5,239 nt of DNA from positions 1-5,239 of the forward strand of contig WJXE01000143.1 in the NCBI GenBank assembly GCA_009665115.1. The letters run 5' to 3'. Source of the DNA: Nitrosopumilales archaeon. GTDB taxonomy: Archaea > Thermoproteota > Nitrososphaeria > Nitrososphaerales > Nitrososphaeraceae. Below are positions 1-3,522 of the stretch, in pieces (position 1 is the stretch's first letter; every line of letters starts with the position of its first letter). Both the position numbers and the translations under genes were made by a program. The notes below the pieces were generated by a model. It saw only the letters and a program-made list of their open reading frames with translations. It did no database searches and was not told the origin of the DNA.

Positions 1-37
1 CTGTCTTAGTTGAAGTTATTGTTTAATGCAAGTTAAT

Positions 38-59
38 TTCTCTCTAACTTCTCTCTAAA
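38..59. repeat. Tandem 11-base pyrimidine-rich repeat
   Basis: Two adjacent copies of TTCTCTCTAA followed by C or A occupy 38-48 and 49-59, about 90 bases before the dodecin start. It could be a regulator site, the T/C-rich end of a transcript entering from outside the window, or simple low-complexity sequence. The sequence alone does not decide between these. Confidence 0.45.
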
Positions 60-110
60 ACCATTAAAATGATAAATGGCGGCCCTCGGTAGGATGTTGA
101 ATGTTCCGTA

Positions 111-120
111 TTATTCATAT
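111..120 (+). promoter_or_regulatory. Possible TATA box for dodecin
   Basis: TTATTCATAT is centred about 30 bases before the ATG at 147. In archaea the TATA box normally lies about 25 bases before the transcription start, so this would give a leaderless or nearly leaderless mRNA. That fits the lack of a Shine-Dalgarno motif close to the start. GGAGTG at 125-130 resembles one but is 16 bases from the ATG. The match to a TATA consensus is only moderate. Confidence 0.35.
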
Positions 121-146
121 CCTAGGAGTGCGATCTGTTTTGGTAA

Positions 147-356
147 ATGGTTTACAAGTATATTGACATAGTAGGAACTTCGCCAAAAGGAACTGATTAC
201 GCAATAAAAAATGCTATCCAAGAAGCTTCGAAGACTGTAAAAAATATACAATGGGCCGAACTAGGCAGGGTCACCGTAAAAGTTGACAAACAAACGTTAG
301 AGTACCAGGCAGAGGTCAGAATCGGCTTCAAGGTTCAACGCAGTAGGAATGACTAG
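147..356 (+). CDS. Dodecin, small flavin-binding protein
   Basis: Dodecins are small cytoplasmic proteins that assemble into hollow 12-mers and bind pairs of flavins, buffering free flavin and protecting it from light. This 69-residue protein has the family's usual length and its beta-alpha-beta-beta pattern: strand YKYIDIVGTS (3-12), a helix over about 16-30, then two long strands. The flavin-stacking Trp is W36 in the segment NIQWAEL, and the conserved Gln is Q54 in the YQAEV motif. The N-terminus aligns without gaps to my recollection of Halobacterium dodecin up to and past W36, with one residue fewer in the following strand-strand loop. Position 45 is Lys, where the halobacterial protein has Glu. 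The ATG at 147 puts the first residues where the family begins. The gene is monocistronic and converges with the next, minus-strand gene. Family assignment is confident; which flavin it binds is not. Confidence 0.93.
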   Translation: MVYKYIDIVGTSPKGTDYAIKNAIQEASKTVKNIQWAELGRVTVKVDKQTLEYQAEVRIGFKVQRSRND

Positions 357-448
357 CTTCTGCTGCACTACAGTAAAATTCACAAGTCAATCACAGGTTT
401 GTCTGTATAATCCTAGTAGCATGACTACTGCCATCGTGTCTGACAGCA

Positions 449-458
449 TTTCTTTTTT
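449..458 (+). terminator. T-rich stretch, possible dodecin terminator
   Basis: TTTCTTTTTT lies about 95 bases after the dodecin stop, in the gap before a convergent gene. Archaeal RNA polymerase commonly terminates at T-runs without a strong hairpin, so this is a reasonable end for the dodecin transcript. No stem is evident next to it. Confidence 0.4.
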
Positions 459-475
459 CAACATACAAAAATACT

Positions 476-784
476 TCATTCGTTCGAGTCAGACGAAGCA
501 GCTTCGGTTGAGTAAGTTTTCCCAGTAGGAATTGTATTACAATATAGTCCATTGTCACCGATCTGTTGCTTTTTTCTATTGTGTTTAGATCCTAACTCCC
601 CGTATCCGTCTGCAACTCCCGCAAAAACATATCTTATACCTTTTCTTATTAATTCGGAACTCAACATATTATTCATTTGTTCTATATCTTTCTTCACCTT
701 CTCTTCTGAGAATTTGTTCGTTCTAGCAACAACATATTGGAAAACATCTTCGTGATAACAGTGGATTTCATAAAGCTGAGCCAT
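476..784 (-). CDS. Hypothetical protein, 102 residues, family not recognised
   Basis: I do not recognise this protein. It reads like a genuine soluble protein. An N-terminal strand (AQLYEIHCY) is followed by a charged helix with regular Glu/Lys spacing (about 25-48, FSEEKVKKDIEQMNNML), then a strand and glycine turn (IRYVFAGVADGYGELG). A polar, Ser/Thr/Asn-rich tail without obvious structure ends it. There is no signal peptide or membrane segment. The ATG at 782-784 is chosen; an in-frame TTG two codons upstream would add Met-Thr and is less likely. AAGGTAG on the coding strand is about 15 bases before the ATG, too far for a good ribosome site. Five T residues on the coding strand (467-471) follow the stop closely and may terminate it. 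The plus-strand frame across 552-755 looks like a shadow. Conservation in related genomes would confirm it is a gene. Confidence 0.62.
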   Translation of the reverse strand: MAQLYEIHCYHEDVFQYVVARTNKFSEEKVKKDIEQMNNMLSSELIRKGIRYVFAGVADGYGELGSKHNRKKQQIGDNGLYCNTIPTGKTYSTEAASSDSNE

Positions 785-860
785 CGTCAAATATTCAAAC
801 TACCTTGTGAAAAAAGTTGTTAGGTTAAGAAAGATTTTCAATTGAATGAACAAAATAAGG

Positions 861-901
861 CCTCATTTGCTATAAGTTATTATGATATATGAGGGATGAG
901 G
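861..901. promoter_or_regulatory. Repeated CCTCAT/ATGAGG motif around TATA-like boxes
   Basis: CCTCAT at 861-866 is followed by its reverse complement ATGAGG twice, at 889-894 and 896-901. Between them lie the TATA-like strings CTATAAG (870-876) and GATATATG (884-891). A repeated motif flanking a core promoter is the layout of an archaeal operator. On the minus strand the boxes could drive the 476-784 gene with a leader of about 65 bases. On the plus strand they could start an RNA near 900-915. Six-base motifs recur by chance, so this is tentative. Confidence 0.3.
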
Positions 902-912
902 TAAGCATAAGT

Positions 913-1136
913 CACGTTGAGGAGTGAAGAATTGCTCCTCACTCCATCGCAGCGGACTCTTTGGGTTAAGACACACGCCATACTCCAGAAAATCATTATA
1001 CTGGCAACTGTAGACTCTTCTAATATCACCTGCATTCACGACAGATATGTTGTATCGTTAGGTATAATGACCGGTATCAGTTCAAGGACTAACCGCTGGA
1101 GACTCGCGTTCTCGCTTCCCGTTCTGGAACGCGAGG
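913..1136 (+). ncRNA. Candidate structured RNA in a gene-free gap
   Basis: No convincing protein gene covers 785-1173. Three helices can be drawn nearly end to end. The first is a hairpin with TGAGGAG (918-924) pairing CTCCTCA (935-941). The second is a long-range stem, either CAGCGG (950-955) with CCGCTG (1093-1098), or GCGG/CCGC plus CTCCA (942-946) with TGGAG (1097-1101) and a bulge. The third is a perfect 9-base-pair hairpin at 1103-1135. A TATA-like GATATATG at 884-891 is about 25 bases before position 913, a plausible start. Against it, no T-run follows 1136, short complementary words arise by chance, and the first hairpin has a competing register (GGAGTG 921-926 with CACTCC 940-945). 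I could not match it to RNase P RNA, SRP RNA, a tRNA or a C/D box RNA. The strand is an assumption. On the minus strand the region would be the 3' flank of the ureohydrolase gene. Confidence 0.25.
1103..1135. repeat. Perfect 9-bp GC-rich inverted repeat
   Basis: CTCGCGTTC at 1103-1111 is exactly complementary to GAACGCGAG at 1127-1135, with a 15-base loop. It lies about 40 bases beyond the stop of the minus-strand ureohydrolase gene, so it could stabilise that transcript's 3' end. Neither strand has a T-run next to it, so it is not a classical intrinsic terminator. It is also a helix of the candidate RNA described for this gap. Confidence 0.6.
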
Positions 1137-1173
1137 AAGTAGAATGACAGATGCTATCAATATTGATGTTATA

Positions 1174-2037
1174 TTAGCGATGCACCTTGATTGATGCAAT
1201 ACACTCGGAGATAATTCTAGCGGCTAGATTTGCCGTAGAATGGTTAAAATCAAAATCCGGAGAAAGCTCGACTATATCTAGTCCAATTACACCGCAGTCT
1301 ATTGCACGCTTTACGAGATAGATGAGATCGATACTCGATAGGCCGCCCGCTGACGGTAAAGAGACTCCTGGAGCAAAAGCCGGGTCAATGCAATCGAGAT
1401 CAATTGAGATGTATTTTTTAGGCCCTGTCGCTTTTGCAACCACTTTATCTGCAATCTTCAAAACGCCCAATTCGACGAAATCCAGAGGAGAGACGATCTC
1501 TAATCCAGCATTCTGCGCATTCTCCAATTCCTCTGGCTCTGCGGCCCTCGTTCCGATTAGCATACTTTTTTTATATTCTATAGATTGAGCAGAATCCGTA
1601 AGTACGGAACCATAATAGTTTTTCATTGAGGAAACGAAGTCAGGATGCGCGTCAAAATAAAGCAGACCGATTTTACCCAAAACGCCCCCTATCGCACGTA
1701 ACGCTATAGTTGTTATAGAATGATCTCCGCCAATGATAATCGGTATCTTCTTCGCTGAAACTATGTCAGCTATCATCTGTGGAAGTTGTTCCCTAGTGAC
1801 GTTACCTGCATCCAGGATCCGCTTATCGTCGAAACTACCACGCATGGGCAATACGGGGATAGTTTTTTCTTCCCTTTCGAAAAACTCCGAGTCATTGGAT
1901 GCCAAGCGAATGATATCCGGTGCTCTATTCGTTCCTTTCCGCTTCGCTAGCGACTTTGACTCGTCCGGTACACCAATGAGGATTATATCAGCCTCGGAAA
2001 CGGGACTGTCTCTGATAGAACGATAAAAACGAACCAT
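1174..2037 (-). CDS. Arginase/agmatinase-family ureohydrolase
   Basis: Members of this family use a binuclear manganese site to hydrolyse guanidino or similar C-N bonds, releasing urea (agmatinase, arginase) or formamide (formimidoylglutamase). The 287-residue length is normal. All metal ligands are visible: H106 in GGDHS, D129, H131 and D133 in FDAHPD, and D213 and D215 in SIDLDCIDPAFAPG. E258 in VELSP matches the Glu that holds the guanidinium group in arginase. The SIDLDCIDPAFAPG block is more agmatinase-like than arginase-like. One difference stands out: the loop after DAHPD normally carries a catalytic His in an HG(T/M) motif, but here it reads YYGSVL, with Tyr142 at that place. The substrate is therefore uncertain and I do not assign speB. 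The ATG at 2035-2037 has a strong TATA box upstream. The gene stands alone, with no decarboxylase or polyamine gene beside it in the window. Confidence 0.9.
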   Translation of the reverse strand: MVRFYRSIRDSPVSEADIILIGVPDESKSLAKRKGTNRAPDIIRLASNDSEFFEREEKTIPVLPMRGSFDDKRILDAGNVTREQLPQMIADIVSAKKIPIIIGGDHSITTIALRAIGGVLGKIGLLYFDAHPDFVSSMKNYYGSVLTDSAQSIEYKKSMLIGTRAAEPEELENAQNAGLEIVSPLDFVELGVLKIADKVVAKATGPKKYISIDLDCIDPAFAPGVSLPSAGGLSSIDLIYLVKRAIDCGVIGLDIVELSPDFDFNHSTANLAARIISECIASIKVHR

Positions 2038-2073
2038 GGTCTTTCGATTAATCTGTATTCGAATTCTTTCCCT

Positions 2074-2083
2074 GTATATATAC
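2074..2083 (-). promoter_or_regulatory. TATA box for the ureohydrolase gene
   Basis: GTATATATAC is a good archaeal TATA box centred about 41 bases before the ATG at 2037 on the minus strand. It predicts a start near 2053 and a leader of about 15 bases. The motif is palindromic, so it could also bind TBP in the opposite direction toward the empty region after 2100. Orientation normally depends on the flanking BRE element, which I cannot call with confidence. Confidence 0.55.
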
Positions 2084-2274
2084 GCATTATATTGCTAGCA
2101 TCCTCATTCTTTAAGCACGTCAAGATCAAGATCACGTATATGTCAAGCTTGGATTAATGCAATGAGTGCTGTGTCATCCGAGGAAATCTTTTCTAGCCAA
2201 CGAATGAGGAGTATTCAATATTCTAGATCAATTCCCATTACCAGACTGATTAATGAAACAATCAATACAACTTG

Positions 2275-2283
2275 TTTTTTTCT
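2275..2283 (+). terminator. T-run, possible plus-strand terminator
   Basis: Seven consecutive T followed by CTT lie in a region with no confirmed plus-strand gene. If functional, it implies a short transcript starting near 2100-2165. Without such a transcript it is just an A/T-rich stretch. Confidence 0.25.
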
Positions 2284-2314
2284 TACATAACTTCATCGAA
2301 TTGGGTAGGAATGT

Positions 2315-2330
2315 ATCTGACGATCTGACG
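2315..2330. repeat. Tandem 8-base repeat ATCTGACG
   Basis: Two exact adjacent copies lie at 2315-2322 and 2323-2330, just beyond the 3' end of the minus-strand small gene. The related TATCT and ATCTGG words follow at about 2332-2347. It may be a protein-binding site or chance. Nothing else points to its role. Confidence 0.4.
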
Positions 2331-2353
2331 GTATCTATACTATCTGGAATAAG

Positions 2354-2569
2354 TTAAATATGAAACGTTGAGTCGATACCGAATCGACGTTTACTTCCAG
2401 GGATTACAGTTCCCAGTAATACGGTCCCCCCACCAAATCGAATGAGGCGGATCCTGAGAAAATCTAATATACTAAGAGTCTGTACGATAGTGTATGGTAT
2501 TTGACGCGCTTCTTCAGCAGATAGTCCCTGCAACCTGGGAGAGCTTTGGGGTGTGGATCCCGTTGACAT
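2354..2569 (-). CDS. Probable small hypothetical protein, 71 residues
   Basis: I do not recognise a family. The frame starts with ATG at 2567-2569. The N-terminus is Ser/Thr/Pro-rich (MSTGSTPQSS), followed by a helix-like LSAEEARQIPYTIVQTL and an amphipathic Leu/Ile/Arg segment (DFLRIRLIRF). A glycine-rich hydrophobic stretch (GGGTVLLGTVIPG) precedes a basic end (SKRRFGI). The ordered change from polar start to helix to hydrophobic core looks more like protein than noise. The hydrophobic part is too broken by Arg to be a clear membrane span. The frame stays open upstream to a TTG at 2740, but that extension would run through the divergent gene's promoter and ribosome site and reads poorly, so the ATG is preferred. 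No Shine-Dalgarno motif is near it. Confidence is moderate and rests on appearance only. Confidence 0.45.
   Translation of the reverse strand: MSTGSTPQSSPRLQGLSAEEARQIPYTIVQTLSILDFLRIRLIRFGGGTVLLGTVIPGSKRRFGIDSTFHI
2363..2392. repeat. Inverted repeat at the end of the small minus-strand gene
   Basis: GTCGAT (2372-2377) and ATCGAC (2383-2388) pair around a 5-base loop. Flanking AAACGT (2363-2368) can pair with ACGTTT (2387-2392) if a TGAG bulge is allowed, giving a stem of about ten pairs. It overlaps the last codons of the 2354-2569 frame and is not followed by a T-run on either strand. It could be a 3'-end structure or chance. Confidence 0.35.
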
Positions 2570-2638
2570 TTGGTCTGAGCGTAGGATTAGCGTACGTGAT
2601 TGTATCAGCCATAAGGCATAGGAAACCTCGAGCCTAGA

Positions 2639-2660
2639 CCCTTTCTTTTCCTTTTTTTCT
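2639..2660 (+). other. 22-base uninterrupted pyrimidine tract
   Basis: Every base from 2639 to 2660 is C or T, including a run of seven T. It lies between the divergent small gene and the zinc-finger gene, immediately before a TATA-like box. It could block plus-strand read-through into the zinc-finger promoter or act as a flexible upstream element. Confidence 0.45.
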
Positions 2661-2672
2661 ATATCAATATTA
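2658..2672 (+). promoter_or_regulatory. TATA-like box for the zinc-finger gene
   Basis: TCTATATCAATATTA lies 70-85 bases before the ATG at 2743. It predicts a transcription start near 2690-2700 and a leader of about 45-50 bases, which would include the strong ribosome site at 2716-2723. Two overlapping A/T-rich cores make the exact box unclear. Confidence 0.45.
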
Positions 2673-2715
2673 TTAGTCTTGCATCTATTTGGGAGATGCG
2701 AGCAGATGCTTAATA

Positions 2716-2723
2716 GGAGGTGA
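2716..2723 (+). promoter_or_regulatory. Strong Shine-Dalgarno site with unusual spacing
   Basis: GGAGGTGA is a full-length complement of the archaeal 16S rRNA 3' end. The usual start 5-10 bases downstream is absent: no ATG, GTG or TTG falls there. The nearest in-frame ATG (2743) is 19 bases away and an in-frame CTG (2725) is only one base away. Confidence 0.6.
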
Positions 2724-2742
2724 ACTGAATAAGATAACAAGT

Positions 2743-2958
2743 ATGATTCTGTTTATTCCTGAAAGAAAGCAATGTGAATACTGTCATGAGAAGTTCAATA
2801 AACTAGACGATATAATAGAGCATCTGAAAAATGTGCATCACCAATCTGTTCCGAAGTGTCATAATTGCGGCAAGGAGTTCTTGCATGAAAAAGATAGACT
2901 TCATCACGTGCGGGAAGAAAATGAGAGAAAGGCAGATGCGCGTAGGCATAAAAAATAA
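2743..2958 (+). CDS. C2H2-type zinc-finger mini-protein
   Basis: This 71-residue protein carries two CxxC knuckles. The first is a full C2H2 finger: C11 and C14, then H27 and H32 or H33, with the hydrophobic residues F18 and L21 in the expected core positions (CEYCHEKF, EHLKNVHH). The second begins normally with C39 and C42 (CHNCGKEF) and has H54-H55, but no second His at the usual spacing; the next is H69. It is thus a degenerate or atypical finger. The tail is highly charged and Arg/Lys/Glu-rich, compatible with nucleic acid or protein contacts. Such small zinc fingers are common in archaea and are mostly uncharacterised; DNA, RNA or protein binding are all possible. The ATG at 2743 is preferred over an in-frame TTG at 2689, which would add a stretch containing the Shine-Dalgarno site. 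It has its own TATA-like box and lies 88 bases before the thioesterase gene. Confidence 0.85.
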   Translation: MILFIPERKQCEYCHEKFNKLDDIIEHLKNVHHQSVPKCHNCGKEFLHEKDRLHHVREENERKADARRHKK

Positions 2959-3010
2959 ATAAACAAAACTGGAATGAAATGAGAGATAGTTTTCATCTGA
3001 TAGATTTGAC

Positions 3011-3026
3011 AAAATTTAAATTTTTT
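3011..3026 (+). promoter_or_regulatory. A/T palindrome: TATA box for thioesterase, possible upstream terminator
   Basis: AAAATTTAAATTTT (3011-3024) is a perfect 14-base palindrome ending in six T (3021-3026). Its centre is about 29 bases before the ATG at 3047, right for a TATA box giving a leaderless mRNA. No Shine-Dalgarno motif precedes that ATG, in agreement. The T-run could also end the zinc-finger transcript, about 65 bases after its stop. Confidence 0.45.
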
Positions 3027-3046
3027 ATCTGTCTTGCGTATGTTAG

Positions 3047-3460
3047 ATGAATTTTGCAGTAAAAGTTGGCTCAACAAAAGAGAGAACGATTAGGATTAGT
3101 TCTGCTCAAACGACAAGTTTTCTGTGGGAAGGAGAGAACGTACTTTCAACACCTTCGATGATATCCGAGATGGAAGAAACTTGTAGGTTACTGCTAAAGG
3201 AGCAGTTTATCCACCTTAGAGATTGGGATTCTGTTGGAACTCTTGTAAACATTCGACATTTAGCAGCCACTCCTGTGGGTGCTAGTGTAGTTTTCAGGGC
3301 GAAAGTTGTATCGGCCGATGTAAGAAGAGTCTTATTTGACGTTGAGGCGTCTGATAACCTCGAAAGAATCGGCGATGGAAAACATGAGAGATTTATCATA
3401 AACGTGACTAGCTTTAGAGATAAATTCAGCAGCAAGCAAAAGCAGTTGGCTCGGTTATGA
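3047..3460 (+). CDS. FlK-like hotdog-fold acyl-CoA thioesterase
   Basis: The 137-residue protein resembles fluoroacetyl-CoA thioesterase FlK of Streptomyces cattleya (139 residues), which forms a hotdog-fold dimer. The FlK catalytic residues Thr42, Glu50 and His76 appear to correspond to T35 (in LSTPSM), E43 (in SEMEE) and H70 (in IRHLAATP). Their spacing matches FlK within one residue. The HLAATPVG turn and the later GDGKHERFII strand (108-117) also match the family, including the Arg after HE. The central helix is about 37-53. No signal peptide or membrane segment is present, so it acts in the cytoplasm. Related proteins are widespread and most probably hydrolyse ordinary short acyl-CoAs; nothing here indicates fluoroacetate resistance. 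The ATG at 3047 fits a leaderless transcript. It precedes the thermosome gene on the same strand, but that gene has its own TATA box, so co-transcription is not required. Confidence 0.85.
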   Translation: MNFAVKVGSTKERTIRISSAQTTSFLWEGENVLSTPSMISEMEETCRLLLKEQFIHLRDWDSVGTLVNIRHLAATPVGASVVFRAKVVSADVRRVLFDVEASDNLERIGDGKHERFIINVTSFRDKFSSKQKQLARL

Positions 3461-3469
3461 TGTGAAAAA

Positions 3470-3478
3470 CTATAAAAG
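3470..3478 (+). promoter_or_regulatory. TATA box for the thermosome gene
   Basis: CTATAAAAG is a near-ideal archaeal TATA box, preceded by an A-rich GAAAAA that could serve as the BRE. It predicts a start near 3500 and a leader of about 20 bases carrying the GAGG ribosome site. It lies in the short gap after the thioesterase stop. Heat-shock control is plausible for a chaperonin but no specific operator was recognised. Confidence 0.6.
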
Positions 3479-3509
3479 GGGCATGAGAAAAAGTTCTAAC
3501 ATTCTACTA

Positions 3510-3513
3510 GAGG
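3510..3513 (+). promoter_or_regulatory. Shine-Dalgarno site deciding the thermosome start
   Basis: GAGG is 9 bases before the ATG at 3523 but only 3 before the ATG at 3517. The spacing favours 3523, giving a protein that begins MASIQ. Confidence 0.5.
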
Positions 3514-3522
3514 AAAATGAAA

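Larger units (their letters stand above)
2084..2353. other. Gap with no convincing gene
   Basis: This stretch separates the ureohydrolase promoter from the 3' end of the next minus-strand gene. The only open frame I noticed runs from ATG 2162 to TAA 2290 on the plus strand (42 codons, beginning MSAVSSEEIF). CGTATATGT at about 2134-2142 would be a plausible TATA box for it, and a T-run overlaps its end. Its composition is not persuasive as protein. A short RNA ending at the T-run is an equally good reading. No tRNA or C/D box RNA could be fitted. Confidence 0.4.

Noticed and set aside
61..79. CCATT/AATGG inverted repeat near the window start
   Set aside because: Only five base pairs with a nine-base A/T-rich loop; not distinguishable from chance.
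1070..1100. tRNA-like T-arm (AGTTCAAGGACT)
   Set aside because: The flanking five bases do not pair as a T-stem, and no acceptor, D or anticodon arm could be fitted.
917..1147. 76-codon plus-strand frame starting with TTG in the gap before the ureohydrolase gene
   Set aside because: It has no ribosome site, its TTG start lies inside a hairpin, and the translation shows no ordered structure or recognisable motif. The frame may be open by chance.
1156..1167. 12-base palindrome ATCAATATTGAT after the ureohydrolase stop
   Set aside because: A short A/T-rich palindrome with no T-run or second copy; expected by chance at this composition.
2205..2330. Possible C/D box guide RNA (CTGA words with TGA-rich boxes)
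   Set aside because: No proper RUGAUGA C box could be paired with a terminal CTGA at guide-RNA spacing.
2570..2740. Upstream extension of the small minus-strand frame to a TTG at 2740
   Set aside because: It would overlap the TATA-like box and Shine-Dalgarno site of the divergent zinc-finger gene, and the added residues look non-coding. The ATG at 2569 is preferred.
2689..2742. TTG start extending the zinc-finger protein by 18 residues
   Set aside because: The extension would translate the Shine-Dalgarno site itself and adds nothing resembling the family.
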